NCBI GenBank assembly: GCA_027405735.1 | Contig: JAPEHQ010000009.1 | Span: forward strand, 744,001 to 808,000 | Reading direction: 5' to 3' | From: Mucor racemosus | Lineage: Eukaryota; Mucoromycota; Mucoromycetes; Mucorales; Mucoraceae | Length of the DNA: 64,000 nucleotides | In this document: in pieces, positions 25,515-37,262 of the stretch | Position numbering within the stretch: position 1 is the stretch's first letter | Layout of the letters: each line of letters begins with the position of its first letter | The notes under the pieces: generated by a model | Database searches by the model: none | The model's input: the letters and a program-made list of their open reading frames with translations, nothing else | What the model was told of the DNA's origin: nothing | Translations under genes and position numbers: made by a program

Positions 25515-26990
25515 TTAGTTCTTGCTAGAGAGAGCAGTGACACCAGGGAGTTCCTTACCCTCGAGGAGTTCGAGAGAAGCACCACCACCGGTAGAGATGT
25601 GAGAGACCTTTTCACCGGCACCCCACTTGAGGGCAGCAGTAGCAGTATCACCACCACCAATGATAGTAGTAGCACCTTCTTTGGTAGCTTCAACAACGTC
25701 CTCAAGGAGAGCCTTAGTACCGTTGGCGAAAGCATCGAATTCAAAGACACCGGCAGGACCGTTCCAGACGATGGTCTTGGACTTCAAGATTTCCTCACGG
25801 AAGAGCTTGGAGGATTCCTTACCACAATCAAGACCCATCCATTCATCAGGGATACCAGTAGCATCAGTGGCATAATCGGTCTTGGCATCGGGAGCGAAGT
25901 TATCGGCAGTAACGAAATCAACAGGCAAGAGGATCTTGACGTTCTTTTCTTGAGCCTTCTTCATGAGATTATCGACCAACTTGGCACCAGCTTCATCATA
26001 GAGAGAAGTACCAATCTATAAATAAAAAAGTGTTTAGGCTATCAGGATGTAATAATAAAAAAAAAGGTTTCGGAATGATTATGAATATCAAACACGCGTT
26101 TTTTTTTTGTAAAAAAAAAAAAAAACTGAAACCCATGATAGAATGAAACATGATTTAATAATTACCTTAAGGTTATCAAGAGTCTTCTTGAAAGTGAAAG
26201 CCATACCACCACAAACGATCAAAGCATTGACCTTATCGAGCATGTTTTCGATCAATTGGATCTTATCAGAGACCTTGGCACCACCAAGAATGGCGAGGAA
26301 AGGACGAGAGGGGTTCTCGAGAGCCTTAGCGAAATATTCGAGTTCCTTTTGCATGAGGAAACCAGCAGCACGTTGAGGAAGCTCAACACCGACCATGGAA
26401 GAGTGAGCACGATGAGCGGTACCGAAAGCATCGTTAACGTAGACATCGGCAAGAGAAGTCAAAGACTTACGGAAAGCCTTAACCTTTTCGGCATCAGCCT
26501 TGACCTTTTGACCGTCAACCTTGGCGGAACCCTCTTCTTCGATGTGATAACGGAGGTTCTCCAAGAGAATGACCTTACCGCCAGTAGCGGCTTGACAGGT
26601 CTTCTCAACTTCAGCACCAACACAGTCGTTGAGGAACTCAACAGGCTTACCCAAAAGCTTCTCAACTTCAGCAGCAACGGGCTTAAGAGAATACTTGGGG
26701 ACAGCCTCACCATTGGGACGACCCAAATGAGACATGAGGATAACGGCAGCAGCACCTTGTTCAAGGGCAAACTTTACAGTGGGAAGAGCTTGAACAATAC
26801 GGTTGTTGTTGGTGATCTCACCGTCTTTTAAAGGGACGTTGAAGTCAACACTATTTGATTTGATAAATATATAAGTTTCCAATGCATTTAGATATATTAT
26901 GTAAAACGAAATGCTGAATATTTACCGGATGAGGACACGCTTGTTCTTGAGGTCAAGATCGCGGATAGAAAGTTTGTTGGACAAAGACAT
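25515..26990 (-). CDS. PGK1: Phosphoglycerate kinase
   Basis: This glycolytic enzyme transfers phosphate from 1,3-bisphosphoglycerate to ADP in the cytosol. Three exons (26990-26926, 26850-26166, 26015-25515) give 416 aa, the standard length. The N-domain shows [27 protein letters not shown] and [19 protein letters not shown]. The C-domain shows [50 protein letters not shown] and [15 protein letters not shown]. Exons are visibly richer in GC and strongly biased to C-ending codons (AAG, GTC, TTG, GGT) compared with neighbouring genes, as expected for very high expression. A TATATAAG element and a CCAAT box on the minus strand lie upstream. Confidence 0.98.
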
Positions 26991-28195
26991 GATTAATATG
27001 ATTCAATGATGAAAAGAAAAAACAAAAAGAAGAAAACAACAAGCATCTCGTTCAAAGATTCATGCTTATATATCTTTCTAAATGAAAAAAACATGACTCG
27101 TAAAATTTTCTAGCTTCCACAAGCGAAATCCGATCTCCTCCAATAATCTAGTTGCATCCATTGGACGATCGCTCAGATGGATTCGGATTCACACGTTTTT
27201 CCTAATCATTTTTACCTCATAAATTTGAACGCGCTTCAACCCAAGCAATAATAATATCCAAGGATGATTTTTGATTGTTGAAAGCACATGAAGATTGCTT
27301 TTTTTTTAGTATATTTTTCGGTTTACTTTTAATTTCAATGTTGGACAAATTCTTAAAAAAAGATGGCTTTTCTCTTTCTTTTTGTGTATATCTTGTTTTA
27401 ATCTTGTAATCTGATTTCTGGACTTGAATCCATAATCTAATACGAACTAGATGAGAATCGTCATTAGAAGCACCCAAACTAACAGTGAAAATTGTCGGGT
27501 GGCGAATTTATCGAATGACCTTTTGTAGTTTTGAATTAATGCTTGCATTTTAATGCAACATTCTATATTTGAAAGTCTCAGAAAAAAAAAGAAAAAAAAA
27601 AGTACAGAATTACTGTTCAAGGTATACTTTATCACAGTAACAAAACAAGCTCAAAAATTTACATTTACTTGACCAAAAAAATCCTTTATAAATTGTCTAT
27701 GAGATTGCAAAATTGTGACATTTGCCACACTTTTTTTGGTAAATTTGAACCCATCATGTCAGGGAAACGGAGATAGTGCAGAGTGGTACCAAGAGAGAAA
27801 GGGAATTGGTTTCCTGTTTATGCATGAAATTTGTAAATATTGACTGCTTGCTTGTATGGTTTCATATGTATTTACATCTAACTAACATGGGTTAATTCAA
27901 ACTTTACCATGTAGCCATATCACGATACAATATAAAGAACAATCTTAATGTAATGGAAAGCAATTCCCGACATTTTGCCATACATGGCAGGACCGAAAGA
28001 TCAGGTTGAGATTTCTGCTGCATTTCAATATAGATGGGTTATCAGTTAAATTTTTAAACATTCAATAAAATTTTAATCAAAAGCGATAAAGGTTAATATA
28101 AACCTATTTTATTCTTTCTTTATTTAGAATAACTCATTATGATGATTTAAAAGAAGAATTGGGTGCTATAGCATTTATTAAGGGTAAATTCAATA
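26991..28195. other. PGK promoter and intergenic region
   Basis: The PGK-proximal part has a minus-strand TATATAAG at about 27066-27073 and a CCAAT box at 27160-27164. Two further short minus frames (27217-27635) can be joined only with stops, so no gene is claimed. Beyond about 27.7 kb lies the 3' flank of the TPR protein gene. Confidence 0.5.
27066..27073 (-). promoter_or_regulatory. TATA-like box of the PGK gene
   Basis: TATATAAG on the minus strand, about 76 bp upstream of the PGK start codon, fits a core promoter of a highly expressed gene. A CCAAT box is about 90 bp further upstream. Confidence 0.5.
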
Positions 28196-30480
28196 TCATT
28201 TCTCTTTCTCTACAGAGGCAATGGAGTTGGCTGCAGATGAGAAATGATCAGAACCAGCATCCTCATTATCGGAAGCAGAGGTAGTGCTTTGGGATAATGT
28301 TTGAATTTGGGTCAAGCAATTATGGCATTTGAAAAGAATTGTGTTTTCTAAACTATACTTATTTTTAGCATGTGGACCAGCACCAATGTTAAATTGCCCT
28401 TTTTCACTAGTTTTGATAATGGATTGAACATTTTCTCTGGCTTTTTCATACTTTTGATCATAAATCATCATACGAGCTTCTTCATATCGAGTGAAATAAT
28501 AAATATAATGGTCAAGTTGTATCTTGTTTGCATTATCCATGACACATTGAATCGATTCAGTATGAAGTCTTTTCCATTCGGCTTTCTTTGAGGCATCGGC
28601 ATCCTTGACTTGATCCAGCAAAAGTCTAAGAACCATAGCACGTAAATAATGGCAGAGGCAGAGGTCGTCATAGTAATTGAGAACTTCTTCATGTGTGGCT
28701 TCGTGAGTAAGACGATATATTTCGGTATTAATGCGATTCAGATTATTAAATAATAAATCAATTGACATGAAATCAAAGGCACTAAAGGCATTAAGAGCTT
28801 CCAAATCAGGGAACAATAATCTATTGTTTTGTGCAACAAATTTTCGTGCTTTTCGGGCAACAAATTTCTCAAGAGGGATTGATTTTCCTGCAATCTTTTG
28901 TTTAGCACCAGTTACTTGTTGCATCATTTCACCAGATTCTTTGGCTAATTTCTGCTGTTCTTCGGGAGATTTGTCGGAAGAAATGGAAAGAGTATAAAGA
29001 GAAATTGCTTGCAAATAATAGTAAACAGATTTAGACCAATTGCTTTCTTTTTGAAGCGTTGTATAACAATCAAGGGCTTCTTGCCATGATTGTTGGAGGA
29101 GATTGATTAAGCCCAATTCCCAAAAACACATGTGCTGTAATTGTTTCCAATCTTTTTGTGTATCAATGGCTTTTTGGTATTGTGATTTAGCTTCGATCAA
29201 TTGGCCACGAGCACCTAATTGACGGCCTGAAAAGAACAGGAAAAATACACCATCAGGATATAACTTTAAGCTGTATGCAAGAATTCGATCTGATAAGTCT
29301 TCATTTACATCAGAAAGGGGAATCAATTTCGACAAAATAATGTGATACAGCATTAACGCCATATCACAAAATTGTCTTCTCAAGCCTTCATTAGGTTCTT
29401 GAGGAGGAGGCAATTCAGAAAGAGGAAGACCAGCATATTCTTCCCAACCACCAGCAGCTTCTAATATTTCCATGCCATAAGCACGATCACTAGTAAAACC
29501 AATAAATTCAACTACTTTCATGACAGAATTAGGTAGCAAAGAGATCATGATATTAAATAAACCAACACCAAGTGATACACCTGAAGTAAAATGATCATCA
29601 ACACCACATGATGATACATCTTTTCCCAACAATGCTTGTTCTCTCACATGAATCAAGAATTTTTGAAGTGTTTTGTAAGTATTATAGCTGGATCTGACAT
29701 GAAGACCTTCACGTAAGAATGAAACAAAACTCTCGTCATGAATAATGCACAATAATGCCTTTAGCAAATAAGATTCTGCATATACCAATTCCTACATTAC
29801 ACAAAAGGGTGGGAAGAGCAAATGGTATGAATATTAGCATTAATAGTTTGTATTAATTTACAACTACTTACAGCATGTCGATGTAACCTAGACATGGACC
29901 AAACATCATGCACGGAGATTCCCTTTACCCAAGAAGTAATATTACCCAACCATCCAGTTTCTTTTTTACGCAATGCATCAGCCAATTGAATAGTTTTCTT
30001 TAACGCTTCAATAGCAGCTTCGATATCTGTATGCTGAAATGTCATCATACTTTTAAGGAAAAGTATAAATGAATGACCTAATGAATGATATAATGTTGAA
30101 TATCGCTTAGGTTCCAGAATTTTTTCTGCTTCGGGAATACGAGAATTTAAGAAAAGATCCATTGCTCGACGAACTTCTGCAATATCAGACAGTAAATTAT
30201 CTTGTGCTGCGTCCCAAACTTCATTAGAGATATTCATTGTAGGTAAAGGGGTGTGGTCGAGTTCTTCTCCTTTTTCTTCCTGTTTGTCGTCTTCTTTGCA
30301 CTTTTCAGCTGATGCTTTGCTACTTTTACTAGGCATCATCGCAGACATAGATTGTCCCATACGACCAATAGTTCGGAAGGACATGCTAACATTGTTGCTT
30401 GTCTTGGCTGCTCGATCTGCTCCACCAGGTCTCTTTTTCTTGCTAGCAGAAGATGATGATGAAGAGTTTAAAAGTGGCAT
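28196..30480 (-). CDS. IML2/TTC39-family TPR protein
   Basis: A member of the family of yeast Iml2 (inclusion body/lipid clearance) and animal TTC39. Two exons (30480-29872, 29791-28196) join in phase to give 734 aa. The first 90 residues are Ser/Lys-rich and probably disordered. From about residue 100 the sequence is helical: AMDLFLNSRIPEAEKILEPK, ETGWLGNITSWVKG and ELVYAESYLLKALLCIIHDE, where family members carry the conserved ELVYAE.LL element. Then GVSLGVGLFNIMISLLPNSV and YPDGVFFLFFSGRQL follow, with TPR-like helical pairs (CFWELGLINLLQQSWQEALD). This agrees with the DUF3808/IML2 domain. The molecular role is not well defined in any organism; membrane association is an inference from relatives. 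Confidence 0.85.
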
Positions 30481-31137
30481 ATTTAAAAGAAAAGAAGAAA
30501 GAAGAAGGAAGAAACTAAAACTTAAAAGGGGACAAAGTAATACTCGAATTAATAAATATATGTGCAACACATGCCTATTTTTACTTGGTCTTAATGTTGT
30601 TCACACAAATTCATTTACAGTTTGACAACGAATCTTAATCTGGGGGGGGGGATGTGTAAAATTAGTATCATTGAAAATACCATGATAAATAATGGCTTTT
30701 TTGTCAAATAAAAAATACACATGTACTCTAAACATACATAGCTATATATTGCCACCTGTTTTATATTAAAAAAAGTAGATAGACTAAGCAGTTAAAATTA
30801 TTTGTGTTTCTAACATTATGTAATATAACGCCACAAAAGGAGCCGGAAATATCTCTTCTGTTGCGTTTAATTTTTTTAATTTTATACTTTATTTTCTTCT
30901 CTTTTCGGCAACTTGTTTTCTTTCTTTTTAAATCATTATTGCATCTCAAGTAAAACTCTCGAGTAATTAAATATCCTTTTTAATCTTTTTTGGATACTAA
31001 TTATATATCTTCTTTGAACGAAACAAATAGGTCATAGTTCAATTGAAAGAATACATCACTATCAAACTCAGGTATTTTCTTGGTAAAATAATAAAAAGCC
31101 AAGGTATTAATATTTTATTTTATTTTTTTAGACAGGT
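30481..31137. other. Divergent promoter region
   Basis: The IML2-like gene (-) and the next gene (+) start from opposite sides of this 657-bp stretch. It contains a run of nine G (about 30643-30651) and T-rich tracts. A TTTTTTTAG just before the downstream start may be the acceptor of a 5' UTR intron. Confidence 0.5.
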
Positions 31138-32489
31138 ATGAACTCTTTCAATCGATCTTCTGTAAATATGCCTTCAACACAAGCAACTTGTATGGCTACT
31201 TCGACGTATCCATTACAATCATCACCAGCATCTCCTTCTTCTTCTTCTTCTTCTGCAAGAACAAATCGTATACCACGTCCAAGACCTGCATCACATTTAG
31301 ATGAATCTTGGAAGAAATCAAGCAATTCCACATTATCATCTTCTTCTAATGATAGTGGTTGGAAGACATCATCATCAAATAGTATAAAAAAAGATATAGA
31401 AAGTTGGAAAATGTCTGGTACTCCTCGTCATGCTCAGCTCCAACATGTGGCTGCGTTGATAGATGATGATCCTGTGCTTAGAAGGCAATCGGCAACCCCG
31501 ACCATGATGAGCATTAATTCTCCTTGGCAACCAAAGCCATTGCCTCAAGAGCCATCACCTCCTGTAGTTACAGAACCATTTAATTTTGTATATCCTACAG
31601 ATACTCCTCCATTTCATCTGAATACACCTTTACAACCACCTGCTTTTATTAATAATAATAATAATAATAATACATCAATTGCACCAGAATATCATTCATA
31701 TCCTCCATCTACAGCATCTTACCCTATCAATGATCATGTGTACCAAACTAACACTGCTGAATATTCTCCTGCCATGATAAATGCTGTGGTACCACCTTAC
31801 CCACCAACAGCATTAGACAGTAACTATCAATCACCAATGTCAAATTTAGATTATAACAATTACCATCATCATCAACCACCTCCACAGCAAGAATATCCAC
31901 CTTATAATAATATGCCCCCTCCTCAACAATATAATGAACAAACAATGTACCCACCCTCAACATCTTTGATTTCTCAGGCTCCATTACCAGCCCACATTAA
32001 TTCAGTGGCACCAATCAATGCAACACCTGTTAATGTTAATAATTCTCTGCCTCCAGTACCAAATAAAGCAAATAATAATGTAGACGATAAATCAAAAAAG
32101 AAAAAGGATAAGCCAGAAAGTATGTGCTAATTGTTTTGATCCAAATTTTTTTTTTATTAACATTGTTGTTTTTTATAGAAAAAGTACGACAGATTACAGT
32201 TCAGTCTATTAATGCAGAACATCGAGTTTGGATTGATGTGTTGCCTTCAGAAACTGGACTATCACTAGCAGAAAAAATACATATTATTGCTACTTTTAGA
32301 ACTCGAAAAATTGTTTCAATCGCAACTGCTTCAGGTAGAAAGGTTCCTTTAGATAATCGGCCCGTATTTGGCAGTTGGATGGATATGGAGAATTTTGTAG
32401 ATGGCGAAAGATGGACTGTAGAATGGCGAGAAAATGACAGAGGTGTCGTTGATAGATTCTTCTCGAAAGTGGTTTCTTCTCGAAAGTAG
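31138..32489 (+). CDS. Uncharacterised low-complexity protein with a conserved-looking C-terminal domain
   Basis: Two exons (31138-32119, 32179-32489) give 430 aa. Residues 1-325 are disordered: Ser-rich, then Pro/Asn/Tyr/Gln-rich, with one poly-Asn run from AAT repeats and many PPP or PPxY-like segments. Three DESWKK / DSGWKT / DIESWKM repeats lie near residues 60-100. After a basic KKKKDKPE linker the last about 100 residues look folded: VRQITVQSINAEHRVWIDVL, a helix AEKIHIIATFRTRKIVSIAT, then RPVFGSWMDMENFVDGERWT. The alternating strand pattern suggests a ubiquitin-like or Ras-association-like fold, but I do not recognise the family. Proline-rich motifs suggest SH3 or WW partners, hence a possible cortical or signalling scaffold. 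No function is assigned. Confidence 0.8.
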
Positions 32490-33329
32490 TTTAGGTAAAC
32501 TATATTGTGTCGTAGATTAAAGATTTCATGTATTAATCGGTCAGAAATAGGCTGGTGGTGGTAAATGAAAATATCATGTAGTAAAAGAAAAAGATTAATG
32601 TTTTGTTCTCAGTAAATGATGAAGCCTATCATGATACACATTATATATCAATAATAAACAATAAATGCATTTATATACTAGCACATATTTAACTATTAAC
32701 TGATACTTTGTCATACTATATTGAGTGCTCTATTTTGTTTTATATCAAAACCATGGAGTGTAGTTGACATCGATTTACATTGAATATATTATCGCAAAAA
32801 TTTATTCACAATTCTTCCGTTGCTTTAGTAATCCTTGTAGCACTACAAATGAATAAATTTTATATGTCTTATTTTGAAAAGAATAAACAATTATATGTTA
32901 TCATTGAGTATTTTGTCAGTGTTTTATTCATTTTTTCACACTGGTAGCTTATTTGGACCAGTATTCATAGAGATCGCATTTAAATTGTTTTTAATAAAAG
33001 TCTGCAGTAAGCTATAGATGCACTATGGCAATGATTATCTCCACGCACATAAAATAGGTTATGAAAGTTACCCGTTGAGATCAGCATCTCAAAGATGTGT
33101 ATCTATTCTCATGTAAATTTGAAAGTTATTAGGATCGAAATTCGCCGAGATAGGGCTTTTGTTACCGGTTTGTTACAGTTGTAAAAAGTAGGTTTCAGGT
33201 GGTTTTTCATTTGGGTTTCCAATGATCCGGCTTAATATTAAGACGAATCACATCAAATCTTCAAAAACAATGTGCCTTTCTTTATGGGCCATTGAAACTG
33301 TAGGAAAATAGAAGAATCAGTACCAGAAT
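32490..33329. other. Gene-free stretch
   Basis: 3' flank of the preceding gene and AT-rich DNA leading into a family A repeat. No exon or RNA gene was seen. Confidence 0.5.
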
Positions 33330-33531
33330 CTTGGTGCATTGGCCTAACATTGGCCTAAAATTGACCTAAAATCGATTGTAAAAAATTGGGCATTTAAATT
33401 GATATGTTAATCTTTCACATTCAAAAGATAGATCTGGCGGCAAGCTACTCTGTGTTTGTTGTTTCAGCAAAAAATATTGATTTTTCGTCAAAATAATCAA
33501 AATAATCAAAATAATAGTTCATACTTCATAT

Positions 33532-33894
33532 TAGGAATGGGCTTCGATTCGAGTTTGAATCGAGTTTTAACGGAAACGGCCATTCGATTCGAGTTGGAAA
33601 ACGGCCCGTTCTTTTGTAACCCAGATAAAAAACGGGGTGGGAGCAAGTATTGGTTTGCCTTAAGGAGGCTGTTAATAGCAACCTTGTCAAGTTAATATGG
33701 GATTATGAATCGATAATAGCATATTTGACAGTTTCACAACTTGAAGTATTTTTTCAATCCTGTTTTCGAGCTTAGCTAACAAAAAAAGAAAAGAAGAAAC
33801 TCGAATACCCTCATTCGAGTTTGCATAAAAAACGGCCCGTTAAAGCAGTCAAACTCGGTTAACCGTAATACGATGCGTTGTTTGTGAAATCCTA
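33532..33894. mobile_element. hAT-like non-autonomous element, 363 bp, TSD CTTCATAT
   Basis: The element begins TAGGAATGGGC and ends GTGAAATCCTA (short inverted TAGGA ends). It is flanked by an exact 8-bp direct repeat CTTCATAT (33524-33531 and 33895-33902), the size typical of hAT elements. The host is a family A repeat, whose other copies show the uninterrupted site. Subterminal ATTCGAGTT and AACGGCCCGTT motifs recur on both sides. There is no transposase, so it needs one in trans. Confidence 0.82.
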
Positions 33895-34487
33895 CTTCAT
33901 ATTACAGCTTACAGCCAATAATAACTGAGTTTCAAAAACGATTTGATGAAAAAAATGATCGAAAAATGATTCAAAAAACAAAATCGTTTAAATACTCGTG
34001 AACTGCGAAGTAAGTAAACGTAGTGTATTAAATAGTTTTTGTACATTTTTGGATTTTGCATCTATCTAAATAAAATTGAAATAAATGTTTCACATTAATT
34101 TTTGCGTAAAATGCAATTGAAATTTTGAAGGTTTTTTGAAGATATATATCACTTTTATAAGCACATCTAAAATACAATTAATGGCAATGATGTGCAAAAC
34201 AAATTTCTATCGATTGATCTATTGTTGAACCTTCTAGCTGCATTTTTCGTAGAGAAAACGAAATTTTTGACCAATTTTTTTTCAGATTCAGAATTTAGGA
34301 TAAGGGTATATAAGGGAAAATGGAAGCTAGAAATGAAGGTACCTTTTTTTTACATATTTTTGAGGATATCTCCACCAAAAATCAATATTTTGAAAAACTC
34401 TAAAGTGGGTCCGAGAAAGCTTAACGAGCTGAATGACGTGAATGCAAAAAAAATATTGCTCAGTTTAACTTATATTTTGAAACCTAC

Positions 34488-34827
34488 TGATTTATCAAAA
34501 TATGTTTAGGTTAAATAAAATTAGAAACTTAATCAAGTAAAGAGATATCGTTTATTGGAATGAAATTAATAGGGTTTATATACTATTTGATTTGGGGAAT
34601 TAATGATGTGATAAGGTAGTTTAGATATTATTTAATAGTAATATGTTATGTTGGTATATCATGTTGGAATATCGCACTGGCGTATCATGATGCTTTACAC
34701 CGTGCTTCTATACCATGCTTCTAGGAGCATTGTATAGTTGATATTTAATTAAGGAACTTCCGGTTCCGGATCTGTTATTGTTTACTTTTTTGGATTTGAC
34801 ATGATCCGGTTTAAGAATGATACATCA
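34488..34827. mobile_element. Solo LTR, 340 bp (TSD CCTAC)
   Basis: Starts TGATTTATCA and ends TGATACATCA, an imperfect 10-bp terminal inverted repeat with TG...CA ends. Flanked by CCTAC at 34483-34487 and 34828-34832. It splits the ILKPT(x)E frame of family A, and copy A1 shows the empty site. Confidence 0.85.
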
Positions 34828-36472
34828 CCTACTATAGAAATGCCAAAAAAAACGAAAAAAAAATAAAGGTGCTCAGAATTTTTTTATATTAAAATATGTT
34901 ATAAAGCACCATCTCAAAACAAGTAAGTTTTATTATTAAAAAGTATTAGTGTAGCTTAATTATTTCTAGAAATATGAAGCCTCAAAGTTTTCAATCCTTT
35001 AGCAGTGAAATACGCGTAAAAAATCTGAAACCTTCGCACTGAAAAATTAATACCAACTGCAAAAAATAGGATATTTTCGGATACTTGTTTTTGAATTAAA
35101 TCTAAACATCTCAGGTACATTGGCATATAACTTTTTCTTGGCGTTATTTAGTGGGAAAAAAAGTAGAGCAGGGATGAAAAGTGAAACCCACTTTTCAAGG
35201 GAAGAGTAGTGAATTTTACGCGTTTTGAGTATTTCGTGAGATATAAAATAAATTTAGGAATAGATAGCATAATGTGACCAATTTATGTTTGTTTAGTAGC
35301 GTCTAAAGTATATCCTAGAAATGTTTAGTATGAGGTTAGTTATCGAAAGAAGGCATCATATTCCGATTTTGAAGATTGAAGCTATCAATTTTTTTTTGAA
35401 ATTCAAATTTAATACTAGAATTCATTTTAACTTATCCGGCGTAGATTTTTTGTGTACTATAGCAAATCAAAATAGGTCGTGAAGGGCAGAACAAACAAAA
35501 TAAATTGTAATTTGTTTTATCGACTAATTAGTAAGAAAAATAATTACATAAATATCATAGAGTGTGATTGTTTAATAAGCTTCTTCTACATAGAAAAAAT
35601 CCTAAAATCATTTTTTATTATATATACTGTATTAACAGATATTATTTTCTTGTGGAGATCAGACGGGATCTGGTATTTTTAACATTGATGACCGTAACTT
35701 TTATATTATAAAATTTTTGTTATTATATATCACTACGGCCAACCTGTGCTGCATAACATGATTTCGTTGTGCCCAGGTGGGCTGCGCACTATAGCCTAAA
35801 CTGTTGTTTCCGCTGAATAGTTATGGTTAAAAAGATAACAATATGCACATGGGCACAACAAAAGAAACTGCACACGAGCACAACGCTAAGCCTGTATTAT
35901 GTGCAGAATTATAGATTCTGTCCATGTGCATAATAACATTAATCCCGTGTGTGCATAGTAGTAGGATTGCCCATAAGCATATCATTATTCCTATTTGCGC
36001 ATAATAATTAAATCCGACCATGAGCATAATGAGCTGACCATATGGGCACAAATTGGTTTGTATATTGTATATAATCATCGTGCCGTTTTCAAAATTCCAT
36101 TGGATTTTTTACTGCGACAATGGGTTTTTAAATTACGTTTGCTTTCATTAATAATAAAGATTATCAGATAATAATAATATAATTTAATACGTTATTGATG
36201 TAGGGCAGCAATACATGCAAGAAGCAATATATTTACAATTATCATCATTTGCAAATATGTTTATAGCTATAATAATGCTTACAGCAACAACGGCTTTTGC
36301 TCAATCATAAGCTTAAATAACACTTACTGTTTAAATTTATATATTATACAAGCCAAATCTAAGATTATAGATGTTATTTTATCACTCATAAAATTTAAAC
36401 AAATTAACCTTCTTTAAACTTATTATTTTAGTTTACGACTGTCAGGTGTAAAAAGATTTGTTTTCAAGTATA

Positions 36473-36830
36473 CATATTGCATCCACAGATCTAGGTGCAT
36501 TCCTTAGTTAAGATTACGACACAGTTTAATATGTTAATTCCTACATTGCTGTGTATTGTATTATGAAGCTCCGTGTATGCAGGAATATGGAACTAGTGTG
36601 TGTCTCCCAGACTTGATTGGATATATGTATATATATATATATAGACTTCTTTAAACAGGTCATATAATTAGAGAATGTGAATATAAAAGAAGATGGTTCG
36701 ATCTTATAATAAAGTTCTTTAGTTTTAGTGTGCTCTTGCATTTTATAACAGTTTTCCTTTATTTTTATTAAATGATTTAGTACATATTTTAGCTTTGAGA
36801 TTGATATAATATCCTGGCGTAACAATACAT
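36473..36830. mobile_element. TA-flanked 358-bp insertion in the left arm
   Basis: The right arm reads TTTTCAAGCATAGCTACG without a gap, while the left arm has 358 bp between two TA dinucleotides (36471-36472 and 36831-36832). Ends CATATTGCATCC and AACAATACAT give only a weak inverted match. A Tc1/mariner-like MITE is possible; insertion is certain, class is not. Confidence 0.55.
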
Positions 36831-36855
36831 TAGCTACGATCAAAACTATGGTTAT

Positions 36856-37254
36856 TGATATATCAGAAGTTTACCCAGATGTAGAAATCCAGGAAGAACT
36901 ATTGAAATCCAACATGGTATGACATTTAGTAATTCATACTAAATGTCATACATAACCACTAGGATTAACAGCGACTGTCAGGCAGGAACCTTCAGGAACA
37001 CTTGGCAACAATGAAACATAAGCAATCCTACATCTTATCCAAATGATACAATCAGAGATTCCCAATTCCACAAATTCCATTGTATATGATTTGTTCCCAA
37101 ATCATATCAAGTACCTCAATACCCGGCAATCCATTAATAATATTATTAATAATCATATAACTATTTAGAAACCATATAAATACGAAGCATCAATGAATTA
37201 ATAAAATGTATCTTTTAGCAGAGTATTTTTATATTAATATCTTTTGATATAACA
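36856..37254. mobile_element. Solo LTR, 399 bp (TSD GTTAT)
   Basis: Starts TGATATATCA and ends TGATATAACA, an inverted pair differing at one position. Flanked by GTTAT at 36851-36855 and 37255-37259. The right arm of the palindrome lacks this insert. It contains a perfect 15-bp hairpin. Confidence 0.85.
36917..36951. repeat. Perfect 15-bp hairpin inside the 399-bp solo LTR
   Basis: GTATGACATTTAGTA (36917-36931) faces its exact complement (36937-36951) across a 5-nt loop ATTCA. Confidence 0.9.
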
Positions 37255-37262
37255 GTTATTAG

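Larger units (their letters stand above)
33330..35350 (+). repeat. Family A repeat, copy A4, carrying two nested insertions
   Basis: A plus-strand copy that starts with the GGCCTAACATTGGCCTAAAA block and continues past AATTTAGGAATAGATAGCAT. It is split by a hAT-like element (33532-33894) and a solo LTR (34488-34827). Removing them restores collinearity with copies A3 and A5. The inner frame (34192-34487) is long here and reads RISPPKINILKNSKVGPRKLN. Confidence 0.8.

Noticed and set aside
25599..26831. Long plus frames antisense to PGK (up to 191 aa)
   Set aside because: Codon-bias shadows of the PGK exons.
27217..27635. Two minus frames that look like a small spliced membrane protein (MQALIQNYKRSFDKFATRQF)
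   Set aside because: The apparent intron GTTAGT...CATCTAG with a good branch site leads to an in-frame stop in the next exon, so the two frames cannot be joined.
36473..36830. Another solo LTR in the left arm
   Set aside because: No TG...CA ends with a 5-bp duplication; only a TA duplication fits, so it was listed as an unclassified insertion.
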